A stretch of 64,000 nucleotides of DNA from Batkoa obscura (GCA_030770535.1 JASVEC010000015.1:868001-932000), one strand, 5' to 3'. Shown: positions 34,409 to 45,734, numbered from the stretch's first letter. Notes: generated by a model not told the origin, from the letters alone. Numbers and translations are program-made.

Positions 34409-34480
34409 GGGCGTATAGCTCAGTGGTAGAGCAATCGACTGCAGATCGATAGGTCCCTGGTTCAAATCCGGGTGCGCCCT
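34409..34480 (+). tRNA. tRNA-Cys (anticodon GCA), copy 1
   Basis: A 72-nt cloverleaf. Acceptor GGGCGTA pairs with TGCGCCC, with T as discriminator. The D-arm reads GCTCAGTGGTAGAGC. Stem ATCGA/TCGAT encloses loop CTGCAGA with anticodon GCA. The T-arm carries GGTTCAAATCC. No intron. Identical to the copy at 48050-48121. Confidence 0.95.
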
Positions 34481-34929
34481 TGTTTTTACTAAACGAACTT
34501 GAGGTGTAAAGATAGATTGTTTTTTTGGCTGAATCTTAAGTAATTGTATCTTGTGAGTTCAAGGATGACATCTCCTTGGTTGTCATTGATTTGAGGGGAG
34601 CTCAGTTATTCAATAAATTGAATTTCCATGGTTATTTTTTCTTGAGGAAATCAGGTAAAATTTCCCTGTGTAAATATTGAGTCAAATTTTTAAAACTAGA
34701 ATCAAATATTAACAATGTTACATTTTTAAAATGTCTAATTAAATAAAATAAAAAATAAACCATTATATATGAAATTGTCTCAAGCTATTCAAAATAAATT
34801 AGCTATTAAAAAATAAACAAGATGTCGAGTCAATAATTGTTAACTCAAGCCATTGAATTATTTACGAACCAAAAGTAAGCTTAAACCTTAATCGCTCAAA
34901 AAAAGTTAACAATTTAACTATTGGAAATA
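34481..34929. other. Intergenic after tRNA-Cys
   Basis: No gene seen; AT-rich spacer between tRNA-Cys and the sixth MITE-like copy. Confidence 0.4.
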
Positions 34930-35034
34930 GATGGGGATGTATCTTTGTGCCTAAGAGTTTTACTAACAAATTTTCCGCTTAAATAGCGCTTAAAAAATGG
35001 AAAAAATAATGAAGTCAAAAAAAATATTACCAGA
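34930..35034 (-). repeat. MITE-like ~100-bp repeat, copy 6
   Basis: Reverse orientation. The GATGGGGATGTA end is intact and the other end is worn. The core on the minus strand reads AAGCGCTATTTAAGCGGAAAA, with a perfect CGCT/AGCG stem. Confidence 0.85.
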
Positions 35035-35674
35035 TTTTATTCAAAAAAAATGGTGTAGGAAAACTAAAAATTAGACCTAAGTAAACGACTAAAAATTGTC
35101 TACTTTATAGTCAAAAAAAGTGCTTAGCAATCATTTGAGGTTAAGCTTAAATTTAATGGCTCAAAAAGATTTTCATGGACAAAAAGCAGTCTACATTTGT
35201 CTCAAGTCTATTTATTTTTCAAAAAGATATCCAGTAATAGGTATTTTTTAAGCAATGGACTGCTTTTGACTGATATAATTAGAAATTAATTTTTTATCTT
35301 AATATGATCAACTTAGTGAAGCTTTATAAACAACCAATAGATATAGAGTTTATGATGCTAACTTTGTATGTAACGTTCATATTTGTTATCTAATAATATT
35401 TTGAAACAACTATGAATTGAGCAAAAAATTTTCAGAATGATAGCGCGTTTACATTAGCTGAAGTGATTGGCTCTTATCTAATTTTCATCATTCTATTTAG
35501 TCTTAGTGATATTTTTATTTGATCAAAAGTTGGATCTTGTTTGATTGGTTGTAGAGGCTATAATGGCGTTTTCTATCAATATAATTGGTTAATATTTAGT
35601 TTAGTGATGATTGGATTATAAGCTTATAAGTCATTCATGGAATAAAGTAATTTTCTTTTAAATAAGTCGCAAAA
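35035..35674. other. Intergenic, upstream of GON4-like gene
   Basis: AT-rich spacer that should include the promoter of the gene at 35675. No other feature is supported. Confidence 0.4.
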
Positions 35675-38560
35675 ATGGACTTTGATGATATAGAAAAGAA
35701 TCTATCAACCCCAATTTCAAGTTTAGTACGAGAGCTCGGACATGCAAAGAGGAGCGAACTAATGAAAAATGGCTCCCAAGTTGGTGGAGTAACTTGTGAA
35801 AAGCCCAAAAGCACAGCGGTCAGAGCAGATGGTTGGACAGAAAAAGAGGATTTCAATATATTTAGGTCGGTTAGAAAGTATAAAGAAGACTGGGATAAAA
35901 TAGCATCAGTAGTAAAAACTCGTACTGCTGAAGAATGTAAGACAAGGTGGAATAATCTTGAATCAAGGAGGTTGTCGAAGCTTAATGCTAAAAAAGCTAA
36001 GGAGGCTGCTACTAAAAAAAACGAAGGCAATATAGTAAAGAAAAAAAAGGAAGGGGATGCAGTAAATAAAACAAATTCAGGGACTTTTGGATCAGTAAAC
36101 AATCTTTTTAATAATACTAATTTTGATCTATTTATTAAAGACGGGGATTTTGCCAATTCAAACAATAATATTAATCCATTATTAATTCATGATATAAACA
36201 TGAAGTTAGATAGTAGTATAATGATGGATAGCAGTGTTTTGGGATTTAATACAGGAAATGTACAAAGCATTCAAGCCTCAAGTACACAAACCGATCCAAA
36301 TTTTGATTATAATTCTTTATTAATTAATAATGAGCCTGCTGAAAATAAAAACGTCACTGACTCTATTAATATGACTAAAAGCTTATCTGGCACAACTGCC
36401 CCTTTAAATAACATACAAACTCCTTTGTTTCAAGATCAATCTTTTAATGATATTATGAATTTAAACCCTCTGTTAAATGGGGGATATGGTGATAACCAAG
36501 GCTTATCAAGCTTGTTAAATGTTCAAAATTTGGGAGGAAATCATAACTCGCTCAATAATTTAACAGACCCTCTTTACTCACAACTCCAAAGACTGCCCAG
36601 TCTTAACGATGTTCCAAATAGTAATCCACAAAACGGTAACCCACTTGATATTTCAAGTTTAGTTGGACAAAATTTACCTAATCCATATGGAATTAATAGC
36701 TTAGCTTCGCTAGGATTGAATAATTATGGAGTAAATTCAGTTAACAATATGTTCGCAGACCTATTACAGCACCCACATGGACTTCAACTTTGGCATACTT
36801 ACTTAATACTTTCACAAAGGAAACCAGACTCCAAAGAAAAGGCAATTACTATACTTCAAAAACTAATCGACGATTTAAAAGATCCTCAAAAAGAATATTT
36901 AGATGAGACTGATAATGATTTGAATATTCATGTTTATTCAAATGGAAAATTCAAAAAAAATAAAGATAAAAAAATAAGAAAGGGTAATAATCAAAAAGAT
37001 AATGAATATGAAGATAACGACCAAGAGGATGGTTACCAAGACGATAACAAAAAGCTGGCTATAAGGAAGGATGAAGAAGAAGCTATGTTGTATCATCAGC
37101 TCTCAACTTATGATTTCCCTGACGAGATGGAAGAAGATAATGATTTCTCTTCCAATGAAAGGGACGATGACTCTGAAACAAATGATAGTCCAGAAATGCG
37201 AGGTAAAAAGATTTTTATTTTCGTTTTTTAACTAAATATTTTTAGCTGAGGAATTAGAGAATTTATTAGAAGAAGAAAGTAATATTCAAATAAATCAGGA
37301 GATTCAAAACTCAACCTGGATGCATGCAAAAGAAGAGTAATATTATTTAGTATATTTAAGTTACAACTAAATATTGTTTAGAAATGGATTACTTTTTGGC
37401 GCAAATTGCTTAAACTTATTAAGGAAACAAATGCAAAAAGTAAGTAGTTAGTTTTTAAATAGACAATGTTTGACCGTTTAGAATATGCAAATCGTTGTTC
37501 AGGCCTATACTATAGAAAGTACATTTAGAGGCGCGGATTCAGAAAACGCACGGTATTGGAAAGATCAAATAGTAATGAATATACATTTTAATAAAGACTT
37601 ATTAACCTTGAAATCAGCTGCATATAAAAAGACTAAACGATTATGGACAATCCAAAACACGTACAAAACTAAATACTCCTATTGATGAGTCGGATCAAGG
37701 AAGAGATTATTTTTCGTTTTTTACAATCCCTGGTGCACAGTACTTAGAAAGTATAATATCAATGATAAACTCTTACATGTTGCCTCCAGAGGGAAATACT
37801 CAAAACAAACCGGGAAATGGTAGTAAATGTGTAGACGAAATTGAGTATCCAAAGGCCACATATTGCGTTGCTGGCTCTGCTAAACAAAAGGTAGAGAAAT
37901 TTACAATCATTGGGCAAATTTGTCATAAGATTTTGAATCCGATATTTTTCAAAGAGCTTTTGCCATATTTCGATCCAGGTAACAATGAATTAATTGGTTG
38001 TTTAATTATTCTAATTTTAAAAAGTACAAAAGAGAACTCGACACATTTTTACTCCAGTGGAAGACAGGTAATTTTTAGTTTACACCGTTTCAATTCAAAT
38101 TTTATCGTTAGGCTCCTTACTATTGGTCTTCATAAATTTGGAGATGATTTCCCAAGTATTCGATCACAAATCTTAACCCCAAGGACATCGAAACAATTGG
38201 AGAATAGATTTAATAATTTAAAGTGTCGTCGTACAGCTTTTAACCCGGTTCAGGTATACTTAAATATATCACTCTATACTAGCTAAAAAATTATAGGATT
38301 ATTATTTAAGGCAAATTAAACCTTTGACAGTTGAGGAGGAGGAGCTTCTAAATGCTGTAAGTAAATTGAGATAATTACAACTACATAATAACCATTTAAT
38401 ATAGGGTGTCAAGCATTATGGTAAAAAATTTAAATTAATTTCACAAAGAATCATACCTCAGCGTCCTCCCTTTTTATTAAGAAAAGCTTGGAAAGACATG
38501 GAACAACGCAAGAATACCCCATATAGACCAGAGTATATTGAAAAGTTGCAAAATGTTTAA
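35675..38560 (+). CDS. SANT/Myb-domain nuclear protein, GON4-like
   Basis: The ATG at 35675 opens a large first exon (about 509 codons) with a SANT/Myb repeat at about 50-100 (GWTEKEDFNIFRSVRKYKED, WNNLESRRL). A basic stretch and a long Asn/Ser-rich low-complexity middle follow. Six short introns then connect conserved C-terminal exons: LLRKQMQKNMQIVVQAYTI, TIGLHKFGDDFPSIRSQIL, SKQLENRFNNLKCRRTAFNP, PLTVEEEELLNAGVKHYGKK and RPPFLLRKAWKDMEQRK. The RKQMQ...Q block and the LGLKHF.../ISRYLLTCKTAHQL-like block match GON4L, a transcription/chromatin regulator, from memory. One intron, at about 37661-37703, uses donor GTACAA and is inferred because it alone restores the frame. A 44-nt intron-like stretch at about 38068 must be retained for the frame to continue. 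Confidence 0.65.
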
Positions 38561-38999
38561 AATTGTACTTATCATGTGGTGTATCGCTCTATAGGTGTCA
38601 AAATCAAGCATTGTGTAATTTTAAATGGGAATTTTCCAGATATGTCTTATTGTCTATTTAATATTTTGTTTACTTTCATTAAAATATGTATTATCTAACT
38701 ATCGTTATATCATGATATATTTTAATAAATTAAAATATCTATAGCTCAAATACTTGATGACATCTAATGAGTAAATCACTTTGCTTTGTTCTAATGAAAT
38801 TTAAACCGTGGTTTTACTTGGTGTTGGATAAAAGAAAAAGAAAAATAATTTTATACCTATGCTACATGTAAAAAAAAGTCTTATAAAGCCATACCTATTT
38901 CAGCCGTAGGCTATTATAGTTAAAAAAAGTTCTAAATCAAAAATTAATATGATAAATTAAAATATCTAAATTCAATTTAATAAAAATCTCAATTCCAGT
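38561..38999. other. Convergent intergenic region
   Basis: AT-rich spacer between the GON4-like gene and SDHAF3, holding both 3' ends. Confidence 0.5.
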
Positions 39000-39341
39000 T
39001 TAATTAGGTAACTTTGGTTTTTGCGTTTCTTCATACAACTCATATAGCGTATCAATCTGTTCTGGAGAAAACCTTTCCAAATCTTGGGTCTTTGGTTTGA
39101 TCCCTGAACTACCCACTGTCTTCTTTGGTACGTTTTTAAATTCTTCTTCGAGCTGATCTAAGTATATATTCCACTCCTTGGTAAAAGCATTTAAAAACGG
39201 CGATTCTAAAGTCAAGTTTTTATGCTTGTGAAATTCTTCTTTTACATAACTGTCACCTATTATCCTCTGATGCGGTGATAGGTTTCTATGTAAGCGTAAG
39301 ATTTTGCGATATAGTTGCCTGCCTTGAAGCAGATTATTCAT
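39000..39341 (-). CDS. SDHAF3: Succinate dehydrogenase assembly factor 3 (Acn9/Sdh7, LYR family)
   Basis: A single exon of 113 residues, the usual length. The LYR-type motif LYRKILRLHRNL is at about 10-21. It is followed by IIGDSYVKEEFHKHKNLT, the ACN9-family signature, and a mid-protein helix with FTKEWNIYLDQLEEEF. Members are mitochondrial matrix chaperones that help the iron-sulfur subunit of complex II mature and protect it from oxidation. The N-terminus is short and basic, consistent with mitochondrial import. Its presence indicates a respiring organism. Confidence 0.92.
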   Translation of the reverse strand: MNNLLQGRQLYRKILRLHRNLSPHQRIIGDSYVKEEFHKHKNLTLESPFLNAFTKEWNIYLDQLEEEFKNVPKKTVGSSGIKPKTQDLERFSPEQIDTLYELYEETQKPKLPN

Positions 39342-39900
39342 CTTAATTTGTGGTTGAAGTGTGGTGTCTTGTAGAAAGTTAAAATTGAAAAATAGTCAAC
39401 CTAGCAATTCATTAAATAGTAGATTTTCAAGAATTGATTGGCTATTTTTATAAAGATTTAGATAGTGTTTATTTTTACAATATAAGCTGTAAATGAAAAC
39501 AATAGTAATATAATATTCTAAAAACTGTTGAGTATTATCTAATAGTTACCCTTTGTATTTATCGACTTTCTATAAAGGAGTTTCTAGAAGCCATTCACTT
39601 ATTCAAACCATTCTATAAAATATTGAATTAATCATGAATTAATTCCTTTTATCTTAGATTTATAACACTTTTGTCTTCTGATAAAGGAAATAATATGTAT
39701 ATTAACTACTAAAAAAGTATTAAAGTAAAGATAAATAATCAAATGAAATGCAATAATAACACTAAAAATCTACAAAGAGCAATAGAAAAGCGATAGTAGC
39801 ATCAATTATTTTGTTAAATTACTTAAAACAATATTTAAAGTTCACAAGAATAAATTTAAAAATTATATTACTTATAGTTAGTTAAAATTAATATTAGAGT
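39342..39900. other. Intergenic between SDHAF3 and elongase
   Basis: AT-rich, no feature supported. It contains the SDHAF3 promoter side and the elongase 3' end. Confidence 0.5.
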
Positions 39901-40868
39901 CTAAATCTTTTTTGAACGAGGCTTGCTTGGCACGGAGGCTTTCTCTTTAGCTTCCTCTTCCGCTTTTTCAGTAGTGCCTTTGTTTTCTTTAACAGCTTTA
40001 GGTTTTGAGTAAGCTTTATAAAAGAATTCAATGAATAGTAAGAGGTAGGAAGAGAGCAAACCTGCTCCAAAGATAGCGTTTGGTAACTTACCGTTACAGT
40101 CCCCAAAGGTAGGAAATTGAGGGTAATAATGGAAAGTGAAATAAGTGTATAAACAGAAATATACTACGGACAAATCAATAATGAATTGAGTAATCTGTAA
40201 TACAGTAATGTATTTCTTCCACCACACTTTGATTTTAAAGGTGGAAAGTAAATAGTAATAGTACATGAAAATATGAACAAAAAGATTTAAAATTACAGGT
40301 ACCCAGGATACTGAGCTTTGGCCAGATAATTGAGAAAAGCATAGTAAAGCGGTCATTGAATGATGGTACCAATGTAAAAATTCTAAAACAATTAAAAATG
40401 ATATAAAAACTACTCCAAAATAAACTTACCGAGTTTCTTTTTACGTAAAACAAGGAAAACGGTGTCAATTAACTCATAAAATTTTGTAAGGTAGTTGATA
40501 TAATATAAAAGCTCTAAACGTTGAGTCCAAATTTCTTTTGAGCATATGGAAGCAAAGGGACCTTCATTATAGAAAAAAGGGATCACATTTTCAGCAAATA
40601 AAAGGAATAATGCTAACGAAGCTATGGTGAGGAAAGCGTTATGAAGTTGGAAAAGGAAAGATAATTGAATTGGTTTTTGATTTTTCATAAAAGCTTGACC
40701 ACCAAAGATAACAACAAGGTAAGTTAAACATACCATAAAAACTTCACGATAGGTGGAAAGTGGGGTTACCCCTTCAACGAACCTAAACTCGGAAGCTGGG
40801 TTACCTATTACTTTTTCATAAGCGATTTCAAAGTAATGCTGGAAGGATAAGGAGGTTAGGGCCGACAT
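39901..40868 (-). CDS. Very-long-chain fatty acid elongase (ELO family)
   Basis: Two exons, about 300 residues, multi-pass ER membrane protein. Exon 1 (MSALTSLSFQHYFEIAYEKV) ends in the family motif KFYELIDTVFLVLRKKKL. The intron (AAACTCG|GTAAGT...TTTTAG|AATTTT) joins it to EFLHWYHHSMTALLCF, which carries the HxxHH active-site box. Exon 2 continues with VWWKKYITVLQITQFIID. The C-terminus is Lys/Glu-rich and ends in KPRSKKI, a dilysine-like ER retrieval signal. ELO enzymes condense malonyl-CoA with acyl-CoA in sphingolipid and membrane lipid synthesis. HWYHH with a fungal-type C-terminus suggests the yeast Elo2/Elo3 side; chain length cannot be read. Confidence 0.92.
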
Positions 40869-40920
40869 TAAATTTTAATTGAAAAAAGAGAAGGTAAACA
40901 AAAGTTTTTGAAAATTAAAA

Positions 40921-40928
40921 TATTTATA
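40921..40928 (-). promoter_or_regulatory. TATA-like box of the elongase gene
   Basis: TATAAATA on the minus strand, 53-60 bp upstream of the elongase ATG, with the two CCAAT boxes further upstream. Confidence 0.4.
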
Positions 40929-40980
40929 GCTAACCTTATTTGAAAATAACTTAATATGGTTAAAACTGTGAGCTGGGCTT

Positions 40981-41088
40981 CTGATTGGACTGTCGGTTCT
41001 GTTATCTAAGTAGAAATTTTATATGAGTACTAAATTTTGCGGCAGAATCAGATTGGATTCTGTTACTGTTATCTAAGTAGAACTTTTA
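40981..41088 (-). promoter_or_regulatory. Duplicated upstream element with two CCAAT boxes (elongase promoter)
   Basis: Two imperfect direct copies (about 40981-41020 and 41049-41088) share GATTGG...CTGTTATCTAAGTAGAA. On the elongase strand each carries CCAATC, at 40984-40988 and 41052-41056, about 115 and 185 bp upstream of the ATG. CCAAT is the site of the conserved HAP/NF-Y factor. Regulation by it here is inference. Confidence 0.45.
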
Positions 41089-41289
41089 ATGTGTGTCATA
41101 ATCGATAAATAATATAAATACAGTTGACCTAAAATTAGACAAAAAGAGAGATCAAGTGCACAGTCCATCCAAAGATAAATAAATGATAACCAAAAAGGTG
41201 GCATGGATGCCCAAAAAAAACAGCTGTAATTGTCTAGATTCCCTATCAAAGAGATTAAACTAAAGTTAAATATTTTAAATAATTCAAAA

Positions 41290-44200
41290 TTACATTGTCA
41301 ACGCCCAGATAGCTAATGAAGTCAATGGTACCAAAGCAAAGATATGAATAGACTTGGGATAACAAGGAAAAAGCAAGGTGGCAAATTTTAAGCCCAAAAT
41401 CAATAACAAGACCGGATCTAGCTTTTTGCTAGTTTTTAATTCCTATAAAATTAAGTTATACTATAATCAAAATAAAATAAAATAAAATAATACTTTAGAA
41501 GCTTTGCCTTCCATAAGATCTCTATCAAGCAAAGGGAGTTAGTTCTGCAATCCTTTTAGAACTTGATGGATTTAATGGTGATGGGGTTTTAGGTTTGTAT
41601 TTATCATCACTCTTAATAATAGTCTCTTCAATGCCTATTGAAGTTGAAATATTGACTGTAGTTTCGCTTGCTTTAACATACATCCCTGGAATAAGCTTTT
41701 CAAAATTAACTTCATTGGCTTGCTTCAAAATATCTTGAGCATCAGGTCGCTTGTTTGGTTGAGAAGATAATAATAATACAATTAGTTGTTTAAACGAAGT
41801 TGGGATTCTAGGACATTTGTTTATATCATCTGGAAAACTTTCGATCTCCTTAAATGCTAATATCTCATCTTTCAAGATATCAATGTCATCTATTTGTCTA
41901 TATGGTAGCTGCGAATAACAAAGGTAATACAGCACCATCCCAAGTGACCACATGTCTGCTTTGCTTGAATGATCTCCGATATAAGTACCAGTATTATCGA
42001 CTATTATAATTTAATAATAAATAAGCCCAAAATCAATAACAAGACCGGATCTAGCTTTTTGCTAGTTTTTAATTCCTATAAAATTAAGTTATACTATAAT
42101 CAAAATAAAATAAAATAAAATAATACTTTAGAAGCTTTGCCTTCCATAAGATCTCTATCAAGCAAAGGGATAGTTTCTGCAATCCTTTTAGAACTTGATG
42201 GATTTAATGGTGATGAGGTTTTAGGTTTGTATTTATCATCACTCTTAATAATAGTCTCTTCAATGCCTATTGAAGTTGAAATATTGACTGTAGTTTCGCT
42301 TGCTTTAACATACATCCCTGGAATAAGCTTTTCAAAATTAACTTCATTGGCTTGCTTCAAAATATCTTGAGCATCAGGTCGCTTGTTTGGTTGAGAAGAT
42401 AATAATAATACAATAATTGTTTAAACGAAGTTGGGATTCTAGGACATTTATTTATATCATCTGGAAAACTTTCGATCTCCTTAAATGCTAATATCTCATC
42501 TTTCAAGATATCAATGTCATCTATTTGTCTATATGGTAGCTGCGAATAACAAAGGTAATACAGCACCATCCCAAGTGACCACATGTCTGCTTTGCTTGAA
42601 TGATCTCCGATATAAGTACCAGTATTATCGACTATTATAATTTAATAATAAATATACAACAATTAAATAAACTTACTTTTGATTAACTCAGGAGCCATAA
42701 ACTCCAAAGTTCCTGTAGCTCCAGTACGATTCACACCGTTGAGATTATCAAGGTTGACACATTCTCCAAAATCCGAGATTAAAACCTTGGGACTAAAAAT
42801 AAGGCAATTAAGTACGTAGTCACTGTTTTATATTTTAAATTACATTTCATTGCTATTTTTTGTGCCTTCTTTCAAAGATAATAATAAATTAGGAGGCTTA
42901 ATATCTCTATGTATAATGTTGTATCGATGAAGATGGGCAAGTCCATTACAGATATCCAAGAATAGGGACCATATCTCTTTTAATGTTAATAAATTTTGGT
43001 CTTTGATCTCGCTTTTATCCTTGCTTTTTAAGAGATCTTTTTGTCTCCTCATATAAAGTACCCTTTCTTTAGCGCTTAATAAATTCAAATCTATGTTATC
43101 GTCCTTGTTGAGTGATTTTGCTTTCCTTCTTTCAACATATTCTTCAAGGTTTCCTCCATTCGCACACTCCATTAGTATAAACAAACATGGTACTTCTGGT
43201 GCTATGTACAATGTTTTAGTATTTGTTATATAAATTTATATATCCATTACAAAAAGCACTAAGCTTATGGTTTTCTATCCAGGCATGTTTATAGTCAATG
43301 ATATTTTGATGATGTAGCCTTTCTAGCATATGGACTTCTCTTAACATTCTTGCAAGCCAAGAGTGGTTATGACCTAATGAATTAACTATTTTGATGGTCA
43401 ATGATTATAACAAATTACCTATAGAGACTTTCTTGATCGCATAGGAACCTAGCTTGATATTGTCTAAAAAATGCTAAAAGGTATCAAAAGTAGAGCTAGT
43501 ATATAAAAGAAAAAGTTACTTGACATAAATATACATTGCCGCTAGCTCCATGTCCAAGCTTTTTTATCTCTCTAAAAAAGCGATGATAATAACCCTGATT
43601 AAATGCTGAATCATTTAATATTGGTTCGCTTTTAACTGGATGATCATTATGATCTTCCATAAGTAAATGGGACAGTCTCTTTTGTTCATGAGAAATAGCC
43701 AAGCATTTGAAGTAGTTTTTATCCATAAAATCAATGTCCTTGCTATCTTTATCACTACCCGAATAGCTCATGTTATAACTATTACTACTCTCTTGCTTAG
43801 GTTCCTTTTCTTCTTCTTGAGGATAGTAATTCTAAACAGGATGAATAAATCTTTGTTAATGGATACTATTTAATTTACTGGAAGGTATTGATGACATAGT
43901 TTACATTTCTTTTCATCATGAGGATTTGAAAACTTAAATTATTAATTTTCAATTAATGTTATAAAATATCAAATTTACTTCGTCTATCTGATTAGTCTTA
44001 GTAATAGCAAGCTCATGGCTTTCTTGGTTGTACAAAACCATCTGATTTGAGTAGTGGTTTCTTCTAATTTACATTTAGTAAACTAAATTATTGATTTTAA
44101 GTTAAATTACAAGATCACTTTCCAATCATGATAATAGGGAATCAGCTGCTTGTTTTGAATAAACTCATTTTTGATCAATCTTACTTGACCTTCTGGAGCT

Positions 44201-44464
44201 AAAGTATTACTTTCTAAAGGTTTATAGTGAATCAATTTTAAACTCTTTTGTACCACTCTTCCTCTGGCACTAATAATTGTTTCTTCTTTTTCTACCAAAC
44301 TTTCAATCTCTTTCCTTTTACAATTTCCCCTCTCGCTTCCAATAAGACTTTGACTACTAAATTAAAGTTAGTCTACATCCACATTATTACTCTTCTAAAT
44401 TATACTTGAATTCCCCATCAATGCCATTGTCATTAACCTTTCTATTTAAGTCTTTATTATTCAT
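41290..44464 (-). CDS. Iks1-like serine/threonine protein kinase, 3' end tandemly duplicated
   Basis: About nine exons from ATG 44464 (MNNKDLNRKVNDNGIDGEFK). The N-terminal region has YYHDWKVIL joined to RNHYSNQMVLYNQESHELAI and a CxxC piece (CKLCHQYLP), as in fungal Iks1 proteins. Kinase domain: glycine loop KLGHGASGNVYLCQ, catalytic Lys in SYAIKKV, WLARMLREVHMLERLHHQNI, a charged insert, HRDIKPPNLLL, DFGE, FMAPELIK, DMWSLGMVLYY and a KRPDAQDIL end. The original last exon (ELKTSKKLDPVLLLILGLKF...) is hydrophobic, a likely tail anchor. A 633-bp block holding the last kinase exons and the start of the tail exon is repeated. In the right copy the frame breaks before KRPDAQ (at about 42411-42420); in the left copy it breaks after SSSKRIAE. 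No single path gives both an intact kinase end and the tail. Confidence 0.75.
41390..42655. repeat. 633-bp tandem duplication within the kinase gene
   Basis: Units at 41390-42022 and 42023-42655 are nearly identical, introns included, differing at a handful of bases. The left boundary is inside the kinase's last exon and the right boundary is inside the intron before the DMWSLG exon. Confidence 0.95.
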
Positions 44465-44557
44465 AAAAAATATCGTTGTGACGTACTTTTGAAGTTTCTT
44501 TTGAACCTCATTTGAACATTTTCATTGGTTTTTGCAATTTCTCTTCTTTTAAAATTA

Positions 44558-45019
44558 ATGGCCGCTGATTTGATTACAAAGCAAATTTTAGAAAAAGCTC
44601 TAGCAGATAAACTTAGTCCAAGCTATGTGGTAACATTATTAACAAATCTATGTCACTTTTAATTAATAATTTAAAAGGAAGTTATTGATACTTCAGGTAA
44701 CGGTTTAAATTTGAGAAAGAGATTGAAGCTAATTGTATAGGGGGTTGTGGACAAAGTTTTGAAGTCATAGTAGTATCGGAGCAGTTCGAAGGGTTACCAC
44801 TTCTTAAAAGACATCGGTATATTTATTATTATTTATATAAGCTAAATGATTGAACAACATAAAGCTTAGTTAATGAATGTGTAAAAGAAGAGATTGCACA
44901 ATTACATGCGTTTTCACAGGTAGTTTAATTTTCTATACACTATATAATGATTAATTTTTTAGAAACCATATACCCCTGCACAATGGAAAAAGATTCAAGA
45001 TAAAAAAGGAATACAATAA
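44558..45019 (+). CDS. BOL2: BolA-like protein 2 (Bol2/Fra2)
   Basis: A small gene of five exons assembled by eye, coding for about 92 residues: MAADLITKQILEKALADKL | EVIDTS | GGCGQSFEVIVVSEQFEG...LLKRHR | LVNECVKEEIAQLHAFSQ | KPYTPAQWKKIQ. It aligns along its length with BOLA2, including the iron-sulfur ligand Cys in GGCG, the conserved His in LHAFSQK, and the C-terminal YTPAQW. BOLA2 pairs with monothiol glutaredoxins to bind [2Fe-2S] clusters and regulate iron or mature cytosolic clusters. All introns are 40-50 nt with GTA donors and TAG/AAG acceptors. The start lies 93 bp from the divergent kinase start, so they may share a promoter. Confidence 0.92.
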
Positions 45020-45734
45020 GTTTGATAGTGTGGATATTTAAAAAAATTATTTCTTCTCTTAATTGACTTTGATTATGAAAATAACGTAACTTTTACTTTC
45101 AATTGTAGGTAATAATATCTAAATTATAAAAATTGGCACCTAAATTTAAATCAGGTTTTGGATCTTTATCTCTTAACCAATACTTATAATATAATCTATT
45201 TGATTTACTCAAAAGCAACTTTCTTTTTATTGATGTTTTGGCTTTTGAATTATCTAAAGTAATTTGTAAATATTGCAAGTTTTAGCTTTAATTTATATAA
45301 TATTAGTTCCCAATAAGGATGTTTTTTTATTAGTTTTATTTGATTATTGTACTTAATATTGCTAGTTTTTTTATTTTAGTTTGAATGTTCTAGTATGATA
45401 TTTAAAAAAAATAAAAGCTTATTCACTAATGATATAAAAGATTTAACTAAATTTTAATAATTAACAATTTCTTTATTTATACGTGATATATAATATGTAA
45501 TCTTAACTATGATAATATTAATATATATGGTGTTGTTTTTAATCATATATATTAAACTCGGTATTGTATTTGATATTTACATTTTTTGAAATTAAAGCAG
45601 TTATAGTTAATAAAATTCAAAAACATTTTTATTAGATAAATAATTTATTACAAACTAAATAGTTGAAAATTAAATACAATTTAAAAAGGGGAATAAATAT
45701 ACCTATCTCAGTTAGAATGGGTAAAAACGCTAAC
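45020..45734. other. Convergent intergenic region
   Basis: Very AT-rich spacer between BOL2 and the lipase 3' end. No feature seen. Confidence 0.5.

Noticed and set aside
34210-34452. 80-codon open frame
   Set aside because: It runs through a repeat copy and into the tRNA-Cys gene, so it is not a protein gene.
35635-36165. 176-codon minus-strand frame
   Set aside because: Antisense shadow of the SANT-domain exon, which has clear protein motifs.
38068-38111. 44-nt GT...AG stretch in the GON4-like gene
   Set aside because: Removing it would break the frame just before conserved sequence, so it is read as exon.
40971-41090. Imperfect direct repeat as a mobile element
   Set aside because: No inverted ends and no TSD; a promoter duplication explains it better.
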